Notes under the pieces: model-generated
The model's database searches: none
What the model was told of the DNA's origin: nothing
Seen by the model: only the letters and a program-made list of their open reading frames with translations
Program-made: the position numbers and the translations under genes
Part shown: one piece after another, positions 1 through 8,755 of the stretch
Position numbering within the stretch: position 1 is the first letter of the stretch
Layout of the letters: each line of letters opens with the position of its first letter
Origin: JAFGLZ01 sp964622545
GTDB taxonomy: Bacteria > Planctomycetota > Phycisphaerae > UBA1845 > JAFGLZ01
NCBI GenBank assembly: GCA_964622545.1
Contig: CAZUQM010000015.1
Span: 1 to 64,000, forward strand
Reading direction: 5' to 3'
Length of the DNA: 64,000 nt

Positions 1-42
1 AAAGCCATGACCCGCAAGGAGCTAGTAACCGGAGTTGGCTAG
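1..42 (+). CDS. Possible 3' end of an upstream gene (partial)
   Basis: The frame open from the first base runs 13 codons and stops with TAG at 40-42. Nothing in these few residues identifies a product. It could be the tail of a gene beginning upstream of the window, or simply non-coding sequence. Confidence 0.2.
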   Translation, partial: KAMTRKELVTGVG

Positions 43-63
43 AGATTCAGTTCACACTATATG
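35..63 (+). promoter_or_regulatory. Candidate sigma-70-like promoter upstream of the M20 peptidase
   Basis: TTGGCT (35-40) and TATATG (58-63) are separated by 17 nt. Each matches the consensus at four of six positions. It would leave a leader of about 130 nt before the ATG at 200. Seen by eye only, so weak. Confidence 0.25.
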
Positions 64-199
64 GGCTGGATTCAGCGGGCCGGACAGGGGGCGCGCCATT
101 TCGGAACGCGGACGGGCCGAGCCCCGTCGATCACGGAACGCGTCGGCCCGCATAAGGTTCTACAAAACCGAATGTTGTGCCACCGGCAAGGAGCCCCCC

Positions 200-1672
200 A
201 TGCTCGCCCGCGCGATTAAAGCTGCACTGATCGGTTCCGGGATTCTGCTCCTGGTCCTCGCCGTGGTCATCGGGATCAGGACGGCCGGGCTCCGCTCGGT
301 GCAGCGACCCGCCGAGCCCGAGCCGGCGCTCGTCCATCTCGACGCGGCCCGCGCCGTGGCGAACCTGCAACGGGCCGTTCGAATCAAGACGCTCTCGCAT
401 CAGGATCCGAACCGCATGGAGCCCGAAGCATTTGAGACCTTTCACGGCCTGCTTGCTGAAGTCTTTCCCAAAGTGCATGGCGACCTGAAGCGTGAGACGG
501 TCGCCCGGCACAGCCTGCTGTACACCTGGGCGGGCTCGGATGCCAACCTCAAGCCGCTCTTATTGCTAGCGCACATGGACGTCGTGCCGATCGGGTCGCC
601 CTCGGCCTGGACCCATCCCCCATTCGGTGGCGACGTCGCCGACGGTTTCATCTGGGGTCGTGGCACCATCGACGACAAGGGCAGCCTGCTCGGCCTTTTG
701 GAAGCGGTCGAGGCCCTGTTGGCCGAGGGCTACCGTCCGAAGAGGACCATCCACCTGGCCTTCGGCCATGACGAGGAGGTCGGCGGGCTCGGGGCCCGCG
801 CCATTGCCGATCTGCTCAAGCAGCGGGACATTCGCGCTGAGCTCTGTCTCGACGAGGGCCTGGCGATCGTCGAGGGCATGGTCCCCGGCATGACCGCGCC
901 CGTCGGTCTGATCGGCGTGGCCGAGAAGGGCTATCTCACCCTCGAGCTGACGGCCCGCGGACCGGGCGGTCATTCGTCGCAGCCGCCGGAGGAGTCCACG
1001 CTGGGCGTCCTCAGCCGGGCGGTGACCCGGTTGGAGGACAACCCGATGCCCGGCGGCCTGCGCGGCATCGTGAGCGAGATGTTCGACGTGCTCGCCCCGG
1101 AAATGGGTCTGCCCCTGCGGGCGGTGTTCGCGAACCTCTGGCTGTTCCAGCCGCTCGTCGAGAGCCAGCTCGAGGCCGGACGGGCCACCGCCGCGTGCCT
1201 GCGAACGACCACCGCCGTGACGATCATGCAAGGAGGTACGAAGGAGAACATCCTTCCCACCACGGCAAGCGCGATCGTCAACTTCCGCCTGTTGCCGGGC
1301 GATACCCTCGGGTCGGTGACCGAGCACGTGCGTCGCGTCGTGGCCGACGATCGGATCGAGATCGCCACGCCGGAACCGGGCCACGAGGCCTCGCCCGTCG
1401 CCGACCGCTCCGGCTGGGGCTACCAGCAGGTCAACCGGGCCATCCGTCAGGTCTTCCCCAACACGGTCGTCGCGCCCGGATTGGTCTTGGGCGCGACCGA
1501 TTCGCGACACTACGTCGACGTGGCCGACAGCCAACTCCGGTTCACGCCGCTGCGCTTCGTCGAGGACGACCTCCAACGCATCCACGGCCCGAACGAGCGG
1601 GTCGGCGTGGACGCTTACATCCAAAGCATCCGCTTCTTCGCGACGCTCCTCCGCCAGGCTTCGCAGGAGTAG
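200..1672 (+). CDS. M20-family metallopeptidase (carboxypeptidase S-like)
   Basis: Predicted di-zinc exopeptidase of about 490 residues that would remove C-terminal amino acids or cleave N-acyl amino acids or dipeptides. An N-terminal hydrophobic segment (about residues 8-26) suggests membrane anchoring or export. Family motifs are in order: AHMDVVP (H125, D127), GRGTIDDKG (around D158), HDEEVGG (E192/E193), GGHSSQP at the start of the dimerisation lid domain, and a late IHGPNERV histidine motif. The spacing matches CPS1-type M20 enzymes. The frame is open from 35, but the ATG at 200 has AAGGAG just upstream and begins the signal/anchor, so the upstream extension is rejected. It stands alone, convergent with the FG-GAP gene. 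Substrate unknown. Confidence 0.9.
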   Translation: MLARAIKAALIGSGILLLVLAVVIGIRTAGLRSVQRPAEPEPALVHLDAARAVANLQRAVRIKTLSHQDPNRMEPEAFETFHGLLAEVFPKVHGDLKRETVARHSLLYTWAGSDANLKPLLLLAHMDVVPIGSPSAWTHPPFGGDVADGFIWGRGTIDDKGSLLGLLEAVEALLAEGYRPKRTIHLAFGHDEEVGGLGARAIADLLKQRDIRAELCLDEGLAIVEGMVPGMTAPVGLIGVAEKGYLTLELTARGPGGHSSQPPEESTLGVLSRAVTRLEDNPMPGGLRGIVSEMFDVLAPEMGLPLRAVFANLWLFQPLVESQLEAGRATAACLRTTTAVTIMQGGTKENILPTTASAIVNFRLLPGDTLGSVTEHVRRVVADDRIEIATPEPGHEASPVADRSGWGYQQVNRAIRQVFPNTVVAPGLVLGATDSRHYVDVADSQLRFTPLRFVEDDLQRIHGPNERVGVDAYIQSIRFFATLLRQASQE

Positions 1673-1744
1673 CACCCCTCTCCAACGGCGGCACGAACGG
1701 GCACGATGTGCGGCTTGCGGGGCGCGTCTGGATGTGCCTGTCTC

Positions 1745-4066
1745 CTACTCCCTGGACAGCGGCCCGATCCGCACGCTGGGTCGCTGCTCCATCTCGATGG
1801 CCGCGTGCGTGTAGAAGGGGTAGACGCTCCATTCCACGCACGTCAGCACGTCGGGCTTGCCGTCGCCGTCGAGGTCGCCCACGGCCGGGTGCGGACCATG
1901 GGCCGTGACCTTGATCGGCTTGCCGAAGCAGCAGAAGGTCCGCGGCGGCTCGAAGACGGGATCGGTCTTGCTCCCGCAGTTGCGAAGAAGGTAGATGCTG
2001 CCCTTGGGGGCGGCCGTACCGGCACAGGCATAGATGATGTCCGTCAGCCCGTCGCCGTCCCAGTCGGCGCAGCGGAACGACTCCGTCCAGTGCTTGCTCC
2101 TGCCGACGATCGCGTCGTCGATAGCCCGTCCGTCCTTCAGCTTGAGCAGCGGGCCTTTCTTGAGTCGGAGCCGCCCCTTGTCGTCGCGGTAGCGCTCGAA
2201 GAGGGTCAGCTTGCGGACGTGGCCGTCGTGGGTCATCAGGTCGACCAGGCCGTCGCCGTTGAGGTCGGCGAAGGCCGCGCCCGTCCGCCAGAAGAAGGGA
2301 CGGTCCTCCTCGTAAGGGTACGGTGCGTTCGGTACGCCCTTGTCGCCAGCGAGCTGTGCGGATTGGAACCGCGCCGTGACCGAGTCGGGGTAGCCCTCGA
2401 CCAGCACCTGCCGCCTTTTGCCGAAGGCGGGGGCGGTCTTCGTGCCCTCGTTCTTGTACCAGAAGATGCGGTTGGTTTCGTTGGGCAGCATCAGATCGTT
2501 CAAGCCGTCGCCGTCCCAATCGACGAACGCCGGATAGGAATAGCCCATGTCGTGCCAGTGCTGTCCGCCGAGGATCTGGTTGCGAAGGAGGCGAATCGGC
2601 TTGCCGCCGGCGAGGATCAACTGCGGCTCGGCATAGGCGCTGCGGTCGGTCGTGCCTTTGTTGATGACGATCCGAGGCCAGCCGTAGCCGCCGCCGACCA
2701 GCAGGTCGGCATCACCGTCGCTGTCCCAGTCACAGAGGCACGGCCAAGCCTGGTCGCTCAGGGACATGACGGCCGAGGGCGACAGCGCGCGCCCGACCCG
2801 TCTGAAGCATGGCTCGTCGTTGGCGTCGCGCGCGAGGGCCATGAAGGTGATCGATTGAAAGACGTCGTGCACGACGAGCAGGCCTCGTGTCGGGCCGTCG
2901 CGGACCGCCGCCACATACGACGGCCACCAGAGGTCCGCGCCGGGCAGGGGCTCTGGCGGACCGAACCGCGGTGGGTCTCCGCCGAGGTTCGTCCTCCAGG
3001 CCAGGCCGTACTCGAACGCATGCCCGTGCAGGTTGGCCAGCCGGCAGACCGCATCGAGCCTGCCGTCGTCATCGATATCGAGGTAATCGGCGTCCTTGCC
3101 GGAATCGATCGTCACGCCCTTGGCGAGCTGGAGCGGCCAAGCCTTGGCGTCCGTGTTGCGGAGGTAGAGATTGCCGACGACCAGGTCGATGGCTCCGTCT
3201 CCGTTGAGATCCACTGCACGACACGGTCCCCACGTGCCGGTCTGTCGCGAGACCGCACCGGCGGCCACGAAAATCGGCATCCCACCCGCATCGCGTCGTC
3301 CTGAGTTGCGATAGACGTGGACGCTGCTGCCCCCGCTCGGCGAGTAGATCATGTCGACGTGGCCGTCCTTGTCCAGGTCGGCGAAGGCGGCGTGCATGTA
3401 CGTGCGGCTCAGGAGGTGGAAGTCGGTTGCGCCCGGCTTGCTCACGTATCGCGCGCGGACGAGGCCGCCGAACACGAACGATCCGTCGCCGCCCACACGG
3501 GGGTAACAGACCACACCGTCCCAGGGCCAACCCGGTCGATACGCGTAGTTCCAGCAGCCCACCAGGTCACGCCGGCCGTCGCCGGTCAGATCGAGGAGTC
3601 CGCTGGGGTAGGCCAGCGTGATCGGCCTGGGCTCGCCCGCGTTGTAGCGCAGCAGGTCACCCACGCCGATCATGGGTGTGTACTCGCTCGGCGTCAGCCG
3701 CGGCCGCTTGGCGGCCGTCCGGAAGCGTAGCTCGTACACCTTGTGGGCGGGATCGGTGACCACCCACTCGACGCGCCCCGCATCGCCATAGGCGAAGTCC
3801 TCGGTGACCGCGCTCGGCACGGGCTTGCCGGTGGCCACGTTCACGACGCGAATGCTGTTGGGGTTCAGCACGCCGCGAAGCCCCGCCTCGCGGATGATGG
3901 CGGCGAAGTCGATGCGGGGATCCATCGGCACGCGGGCGTGCTTCAGTTCGGACGTGATCGTCAGGCGAAACCGATGCGTCGGCGGTTCGGCGGCGGTAGA
4001 CTCGCAGCACGGGAGCAGGGCCGCGATCAATGCGATGGAGGCCTGTCGGCTTCGTAGGGTCATCAT
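1745..4066 (-). CDS. FG-GAP/VCBS repeat-containing secreted protein
   Basis: Exported protein of about 773 residues built largely of FG-GAP calcium-binding blades. I count about nine copies of the D-x-[DN]-x-D-G-x-x-D-[LIV] loop, for example DLTGDGRRDLVG, DLNGDGAIDLVV, DWDGDGLTDIIY and DLDGDGKPDVL. These are spread through the chain and suggest one or two seven-bladed propellers. The N-terminus after the start has a hydrophobic stretch ending near a cysteine (LLPCCESTAA), fitting a signal peptide and possibly a lipoprotein. Two adjacent ATGs (4066 and 4063) follow GAGGAG; the second has the better spacing. The open frame upstream of 4066 has no SD. Such proteins are common in Planctomycetota as surface or secreted binding proteins. 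Ligand unknown. Confidence 0.85.
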   Translation of the reverse strand: MMTLRSRQASIALIAALLPCCESTAAEPPTHRFRLTITSELKHARVPMDPRIDFAAIIREAGLRGVLNPNSIRVVNVATGKPVPSAVTEDFAYGDAGRVEWVVTDPAHKVYELRFRTAAKRPRLTPSEYTPMIGVGDLLRYNAGEPRPITLAYPSGLLDLTGDGRRDLVGCWNYAYRPGWPWDGVVCYPRVGGDGSFVFGGLVRARYVSKPGATDFHLLSRTYMHAAFADLDKDGHVDMIYSPSGGSSVHVYRNSGRRDAGGMPIFVAAGAVSRQTGTWGPCRAVDLNGDGAIDLVVGNLYLRNTDAKAWPLQLAKGVTIDSGKDADYLDIDDDGRLDAVCRLANLHGHAFEYGLAWRTNLGGDPPRFGPPEPLPGADLWWPSYVAAVRDGPTRGLLVVHDVFQSITFMALARDANDEPCFRRVGRALSPSAVMSLSDQAWPCLCDWDSDGDADLLVGGGYGWPRIVINKGTTDRSAYAEPQLILAGGKPIRLLRNQILGGQHWHDMGYSYPAFVDWDGDGLNDLMLPNETNRIFWYKNEGTKTAPAFGKRRQVLVEGYPDSVTARFQSAQLAGDKGVPNAPYPYEEDRPFFWRTGAAFADLNGDGLVDLMTHDGHVRKLTLFERYRDDKGRLRLKKGPLLKLKDGRAIDDAIVGRSKHWTESFRCADWDGDGLTDIIYACAGTAAPKGSIYLLRNCGSKTDPVFEPPRTFCCFGKPIKVTAHGPHPAVGDLDGDGKPDVLTCVEWSVYPFYTHAAIEMEQRPSVRIGPLSRE

Positions 4067-4140
4067 CGTCTCCTCGCGGCGCGCGGCTTCGTGTCGCGGG
4101 TCAGCGGCTTGCTCGGACCACGATGTGGTCGACGATTGCC

Positions 4141-4168
4141 GTGACAGCATACCACGGGTCGATAGAAT
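4141..4168 (+). promoter_or_regulatory. Candidate sigma-70 promoter for the gene at 4240
   Basis: GTGACA (4141-4146) and TAGAAT (4163-4168) each match five of six consensus bases, with a 16-nt spacer. The expected start site is near 4175, giving a leader of about 65 nt. It lies in the divergent gap between the FG-GAP gene and the 4240 gene. Confidence 0.45.
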
Positions 4169-4239
4169 GGTCGCGGCGCACCTACCGAGAGACTCCCTGA
4201 CGGCTAATCCCGGTCATCGACCGCATAAGGAGACTGCTC

Positions 4240-6549
4240 ATGTCGACTCCGCTTGGATCTATGGTAAGTCTGATGCTATGGGCTGGGGCCGCCGGCGCGG
4301 ACGGTGACCCCCTCGCCGAGGTTGCCGCCCGCTTGCGACCCCCCGCGGGATCCACGCCGGTCATTATGGCCTGGTTCTGGGGACCGAAGCACTTCGAGCC
4401 CCGCGGCTACGTGCCGTTCCTCGAGATGATGGCCCGCCACTCAGCCGTCACGATGCTGGCCACGAGCATCCGCGCGCCCCTCCGCGAGGTGACCGAGCCT
4501 GCCGTGCACGCCCAGGTCAAGGCCGCCGCCGCTTACGCCAAGAAGCTCGGCATGCCCATGGTGATGGACCTCGACGTCCGTCTTGCCCGGCAGGCCTTCC
4601 GCAAGGCCTATCCGGACGACCTCCAGGAGATGCTGCGGCTCCGTGAGGTCAAGCTCTCGGGCAACGAGGCGACCGCGCTGACCGTCAAGAGCGACGATCT
4701 ACGCGACCACTACACCTTCCAGACGACCAACTACATCCCGCTGTCCGGTCGGTTGGTGCGGGTCTATGCCTACCGGCGCGAGGGCAAGCTGATCATGCCC
4801 GACACCGTGGGCGAGATCACCCGACAGGTCCGCGTCCTCCGTGCGTCGGCCAAGGACGTGGCGGTCCAGATACCGGCCGAGCCGTCCCTGGCAGGTCACA
4901 CCGCGTGCGTCATGGTCGCCTTCACACACCTCGCGCCCGACGTGTTCGCCCCGCACCTCGACGCCTTCCAGGCCGCGATCATCGAATCGTACAAGGACAC
5001 CGACATCATGGGCGCGTGCAAGGACGAGTGGGGCTTCCCGCCGTGCTACGACGGCTGCCCGGCCAAGAACGACTACTGGTTCTCGCGCTCCCGTGCCCGC
5101 GCCTACGCCGAACGAACGGGCGGGCGCGACCTGTTGCGCGACTGCCTCCTGATGACCTACGGTGAGTCGGGCCGTCAGGTCGAGCGACAGGTCGCCGTCA
5201 ACCACTTCCTGGACATGGCGCGGCGGCGGAACGCGGCCGTCGAGGACCATCTGCACAAGACGGTGAAGAGGGTCTTCGGTCCGAGCGGCGTGGCCGCAAC
5301 ACACCCCACGTGGATGCCCTACCCGGGGGTGGCCGAGTTCAAGAAGAACGGTCTGCATTGGTGGCAGGCGACGCGCGATCTCGCCCAGACGGACGAGTAC
5401 ACGCCGTTCCCGTGCCGCACGGCCCTGGCCAAGAAATGGGGCAGCGGGCCGTGGTGGAACATGTACTACGCCCGCGACCTGGGGAGCTACGAGTTTTCGC
5501 TGTGGAGCCACGCCCTCGGCGGCGGGCGGATCGACTACCACCCGGTCTATCCGACGAAGGACAAGAAGGACCGCGCCGACCGGTACAAGATGCTCCTCCG
5601 CGGCGGTTTGATGGTGGGAGATTGTCGCGTGCGGTTGCTGAACGTCATCAGCTCGGCGGCGCTCGACTGCCCGGTGGCCGTCGTATTCGGCCACGCTTGC
5701 GCCATGAACTGGGCCGGCCCGGCCTACGACGACGTCGGGCTGCGAATCACCGACGCCTTGTGGGGGAAGGGCTACCCGGCCGATCTGATCCCCGCGAGCG
5801 AGGTCGGCTCGAGGGCGTTGCGCGTCGCCGAGGACGGACGATTGGCCTACGGCGATCAGCGCTACCGGGCGGCCGTGCTTCTCCATCCGCAGTTCGAGGG
5901 CAAGTCCACGGCGGGGCTCTTCCGCGCGGTGGCCGAGCGAGGCGCGACGAAGGTCGTGCGCGTCGGCGCATGGGCGCATGACTTCGACGGCAAGCCGTTT
6001 GACGGAACCGCCGCACTGGGCGACGCGGTGAAGACCGTCCCGGACCAACATCAGGCCGTCGCCCACATCGTCGCGGATCTCGAGCGGATCGGCGTCGAGC
6101 CCCAGACGCCGGCGACGGCTTCGATCGGCAAGCGGCCGTGCGGCATGGTCGCCCCGGCGCGAAAGGGGCGTTGCCGACTGGTCGACGGGACCGAGATCAT
6201 CCTCTCCGGCGAGCAGGACGTCTCCGGCGATCCGATCAAGGCCGCGGTGCGACTCGCAGGTCGGGAGGTGACGGTCGACGCGCTCGGCGTGGTGGCCCTA
6301 CGCGTGAGCCGGGACGGGCGCATCGATGCGATGGCCGCCGGCGGCATGAAGCGGTTCGAGACGAAGGGCCTCTCCCTGGAGCTGCCAGGCAGGGCGGGCG
6401 TGGCGTTGTGGCGTGAGGTTAACGGGGGCTTCCGCGGCGTGGTGCAGGGGCTGGACGGTCCGCTGCCGGCGGCCTTGAAGGATCTGACGACGGACTGGAT
6501 ACGCTTGGACCTGCCGAAGCCGTACACGGATGGATCGAGCGGGCCTTGA
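4240..6549 (+). CDS. Secreted protein resembling a glycoside hydrolase (GH42-like architecture, uncertain)
   Basis: A 769-residue protein with a short N-terminal hydrophobic segment ending in alanines (signal-like) and a strong AAGGAG Shine-Dalgarno before the ATG. The first 400 residues read like a TIM-barrel hydrolase: an opening MAWFWGP segment, acidic CKDEWGF and TDEYTPFP motifs that could carry catalytic carboxylates, and many Trp/Tyr typical of sugar clefts. Residues about 460-600 resemble the Rossmann-like trimerisation domain of family 42 beta-galactosidases, followed by a small beta-rich C-terminal part. I cannot name the family with certainty, and the substrate is unknown. It ends convergent with the adaptor operon, leaving a 40-nt gap. 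Confidence 0.6.
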   Translation: MSTPLGSMVSLMLWAGAAGADGDPLAEVAARLRPPAGSTPVIMAWFWGPKHFEPRGYVPFLEMMARHSAVTMLATSIRAPLREVTEPAVHAQVKAAAAYAKKLGMPMVMDLDVRLARQAFRKAYPDDLQEMLRLREVKLSGNEATALTVKSDDLRDHYTFQTTNYIPLSGRLVRVYAYRREGKLIMPDTVGEITRQVRVLRASAKDVAVQIPAEPSLAGHTACVMVAFTHLAPDVFAPHLDAFQAAIIESYKDTDIMGACKDEWGFPPCYDGCPAKNDYWFSRSRARAYAERTGGRDLLRDCLLMTYGESGRQVERQVAVNHFLDMARRRNAAVEDHLHKTVKRVFGPSGVAATHPTWMPYPGVAEFKKNGLHWWQATRDLAQTDEYTPFPCRTALAKKWGSGPWWNMYYARDLGSYEFSLWSHALGGGRIDYHPVYPTKDKKDRADRYKMLLRGGLMVGDCRVRLLNVISSAALDCPVAVVFGHACAMNWAGPAYDDVGLRITDALWGKGYPADLIPASEVGSRALRVAEDGRLAYGDQRYRAAVLLHPQFEGKSTAGLFRAVAERGATKVVRVGAWAHDFDGKPFDGTAALGDAVKTVPDQHQAVAHIVADLERIGVEPQTPATASIGKRPCGMVAPARKGRCRLVDGTEIILSGEQDVSGDPIKAAVRLAGREVTVDALGVVALRVSRDGRIDAMAAGGMKRFETKGLSLELPGRAGVALWREVNGGFRGVVQGLDGPLPAALKDLTTDWIRLDLPKPYTDGSSGP

Positions 6550-6589
6550 GGGACAACGCCGGGTCGGTCGCTGCTGCGAGGCGGGGACG

Positions 6590-8755
6590 TCAGCTCTGGA
6601 GCAGTCGGTTGACGAAGCGGCGGACCTGCCGCTCGGCGAGCCTGGCCAGCGTTTCGGGCCGAACGTCGGGCGAGATGGTGCACGTCATGCCGTGCCGGAA
6701 GAGGGACGTATCCGCGAGGGGGTCGAACTCGACGGTGATCTCGAAGTAGGGTTGCGGGGCCTCGAACGTGGACGGGTCGACCGCGATCGCACCGCCGCCC
6801 ACCTGCGTCAACGCGGGCACGCCGATGGCCTTCGACCCCTTGGGGACGATCCGAACGATGTAGCCCTCGATGACGTGATCCGGGGCGCCGGAAACACGGA
6901 CCTGCACCGCGCCGCCCACCTCGGGTCGGGCGTCGGCCATGGCCTGCTCGGTGAGCAGCGCCCGCGCCTGCCACGGACCCGAGGCCACCGTCCCGACGGG
7001 CTCGCCGACGTGGACGAATCGACCCACGTCGCGATGCGTGAGCGACTCCACGAGTCGGCCGGTCATGCCCGCGCGGACCGTCAGGCGATCGAGCTCCTGC
7101 TGACGCCGGGCGACCTCGTGGCGATAGCTGACGATGCGTTCCTGCTCCTGGAGGGCTTTGGCGGGCTCTTCGGCCTGATAGGCCTTGCGGCGGATGGCGG
7201 CCGCGTCGAGCTGCGCCTTCGCCTCGGCCAGCGCTTCCTCGTAGGCGTCGTTGCTGAGCCGGACGAGCGGCACGCAGGCCGCGACGGTTCGACCCACGGA
7301 TGCGTCGACCCGTTCGATGAAACCGTCGACCTGGGCGCGGATGACGTGCTCGGTCTCGCTGGTCAGCGTGCCCGTCGCCCGCACCGGCGGCTTGACCGGC
7401 ACGGTCAACACCGCCAGCGGCAGACCGATCAGCAGCACGAGGCTGACCGTGACCGCCCGGACGCGAACCGGCGCCGCCTCGGGCGAGAACCAGAGGTACT
7501 TCGTCGCCTTGACGAGCAGGCCCAGCACGGTCTGGGCGATGTAGAACGCACCGAGCGCGATGCCGACCAGGAAGAACTTCATCGCGATGGCCGCGCTGAT
7601 GGCCAGGACGATCGTCACGCGATACGCGCTGGCCGCCAGGCCGTATGTCAGCAGAAAGGCCCGCATGCCTACGCTCTTGTCGGCGAAGCCGCTGGGCAGT
7701 CCGAGCAGCACACGCTTCAGCAGACCGGCGACATAGCGGCTGGCCTGTTGCCGCAGGTTCGGCACCTCGATCAGGTCGCTGAGCACGTAGTAGCCGTCGT
7801 AGCGGAGAAGCGGGTTGATGTTGAACAGCACGGTGGCCACGCCCGCCAGGAAGATGATGTTGTAGGCCAGGTCGTGCAGCGGCCCGGGCCCGGTCAGGGC
7901 CCAGACGAACACGGCGAGCGCGGCGACCATGCTCTCGACGTACATGCCGCCCAGCCCGACGACGAGCCGATCGGTCTTCCTGCTGAAGCCCCACGCGCTC
8001 GTGGCGTCCACGTAGGCCAGCGGCGTGAAGACGATCAAGAAGACCCCCATCTCCGGCACGTGGCCGCCGAGGCGCTTGCAGGCGTAGGCGTGCCCGAATT
8101 CGTGGATGATCTTGAGCACGATCAGGGCGACCCAGATGATGGGCAGGTTCTGAGCCACCAGCACGCCCTGGATCGGCTCGAGCAGCTCACTGAATCTCGT
8201 GACGACAACGACCCCCGCACAGGCCATCAGCGCCAGCCAGACGAAGAAGAACGGCCTGCTGAACAGCCAACTGACATAGCCGACGGTCCGCCTCAGGAAG
8301 GCGTCGGGGTTGACCAGCGGGATGCGGAGGAACATGAAGCCCAGCAGCTTCTCGCGCGCCCGCGCCTGTCTCTTGGCCAGATACCGCTGGTACAGCATCT
8401 TGTCGTCGGAGATCGGCAGGTTGAGGAAGTTCAGCCGGTGCAGCGTCAGGATCGTCTGGTAGAACGTCTCTTCATCGCGCGGCCGGAGGCAGCCTTGCTC
8501 CACGAGCTGATCGAAAACCTCGCCCAAGGCCAGGTCGCGCTCGAGCGCGACGAAGATGGCGTACCCCGATCGGTCCAGGTGGTAGCTCTCGAACGTGAGC
8601 GGGTCGCGGATCACGTACGCCGGTTCGCCGCGGAACAGGTGGCGGCTGACCTCCAGATCGTGGCGCGTGCCCACGTGCACGCCGCGGAGCCGGTCCGCGA
8701 GCTGCGCCCCGTCCGAGGCGTCGGGCTTGGGTTGTGCGGTGGACTCTACAGCCAT
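6590..8755 (-). CDS. PqqD-like / M50 site-2 protease / HlyD fusion protein
   Basis: A 721-residue polytopic membrane protein in three parts. Residues about 28-115 resemble a PqqD/RRE-like peptide-recognition domain. Residues about 160-420 form a membrane metalloprotease of the M50 (S2P/YydH-like) type, with zinc motif HEFGH (H218, E219, H222) and the distal NPLLRYDGYY motif (D320), flanked by several hydrophobic helices. Residues about 435-721 are a HlyD-type barrel-sandwich adaptor with central coiled coil. It is the last gene of a five-gene minus-strand cluster. Its ATG lies inside the end of the preceding GAF-HlyD gene (10-nt overlap) without a clear SD, suggesting translational coupling. 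It may process or position the exported giant protein; that role is inference. Confidence 0.85.
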   Translation of the reverse strand: MAVESTAQPKPDASDGAQLADRLRGVHVGTRHDLEVSRHLFRGEPAYVIRDPLTFESYHLDRSGYAIFVALERDLALGEVFDQLVEQGCLRPRDEETFYQTILTLHRLNFLNLPISDDKMLYQRYLAKRQARAREKLLGFMFLRIPLVNPDAFLRRTVGYVSWLFSRPFFFVWLALMACAGVVVVTRFSELLEPIQGVLVAQNLPIIWVALIVLKIIHEFGHAYACKRLGGHVPEMGVFLIVFTPLAYVDATSAWGFSRKTDRLVVGLGGMYVESMVAALAVFVWALTGPGPLHDLAYNIIFLAGVATVLFNINPLLRYDGYYVLSDLIEVPNLRQQASRYVAGLLKRVLLGLPSGFADKSVGMRAFLLTYGLAASAYRVTIVLAISAAIAMKFFLVGIALGAFYIAQTVLGLLVKATKYLWFSPEAAPVRVRAVTVSLVLLIGLPLAVLTVPVKPPVRATGTLTSETEHVIRAQVDGFIERVDASVGRTVAACVPLVRLSNDAYEEALAEAKAQLDAAAIRRKAYQAEEPAKALQEQERIVSYRHEVARRQQELDRLTVRAGMTGRLVESLTHRDVGRFVHVGEPVGTVASGPWQARALLTEQAMADARPEVGGAVQVRVSGAPDHVIEGYIVRIVPKGSKAIGVPALTQVGGGAIAVDPSTFEAPQPYFEITVEFDPLADTSLFRHGMTCTISPDVRPETLARLAERQVRRFVNRLLQS

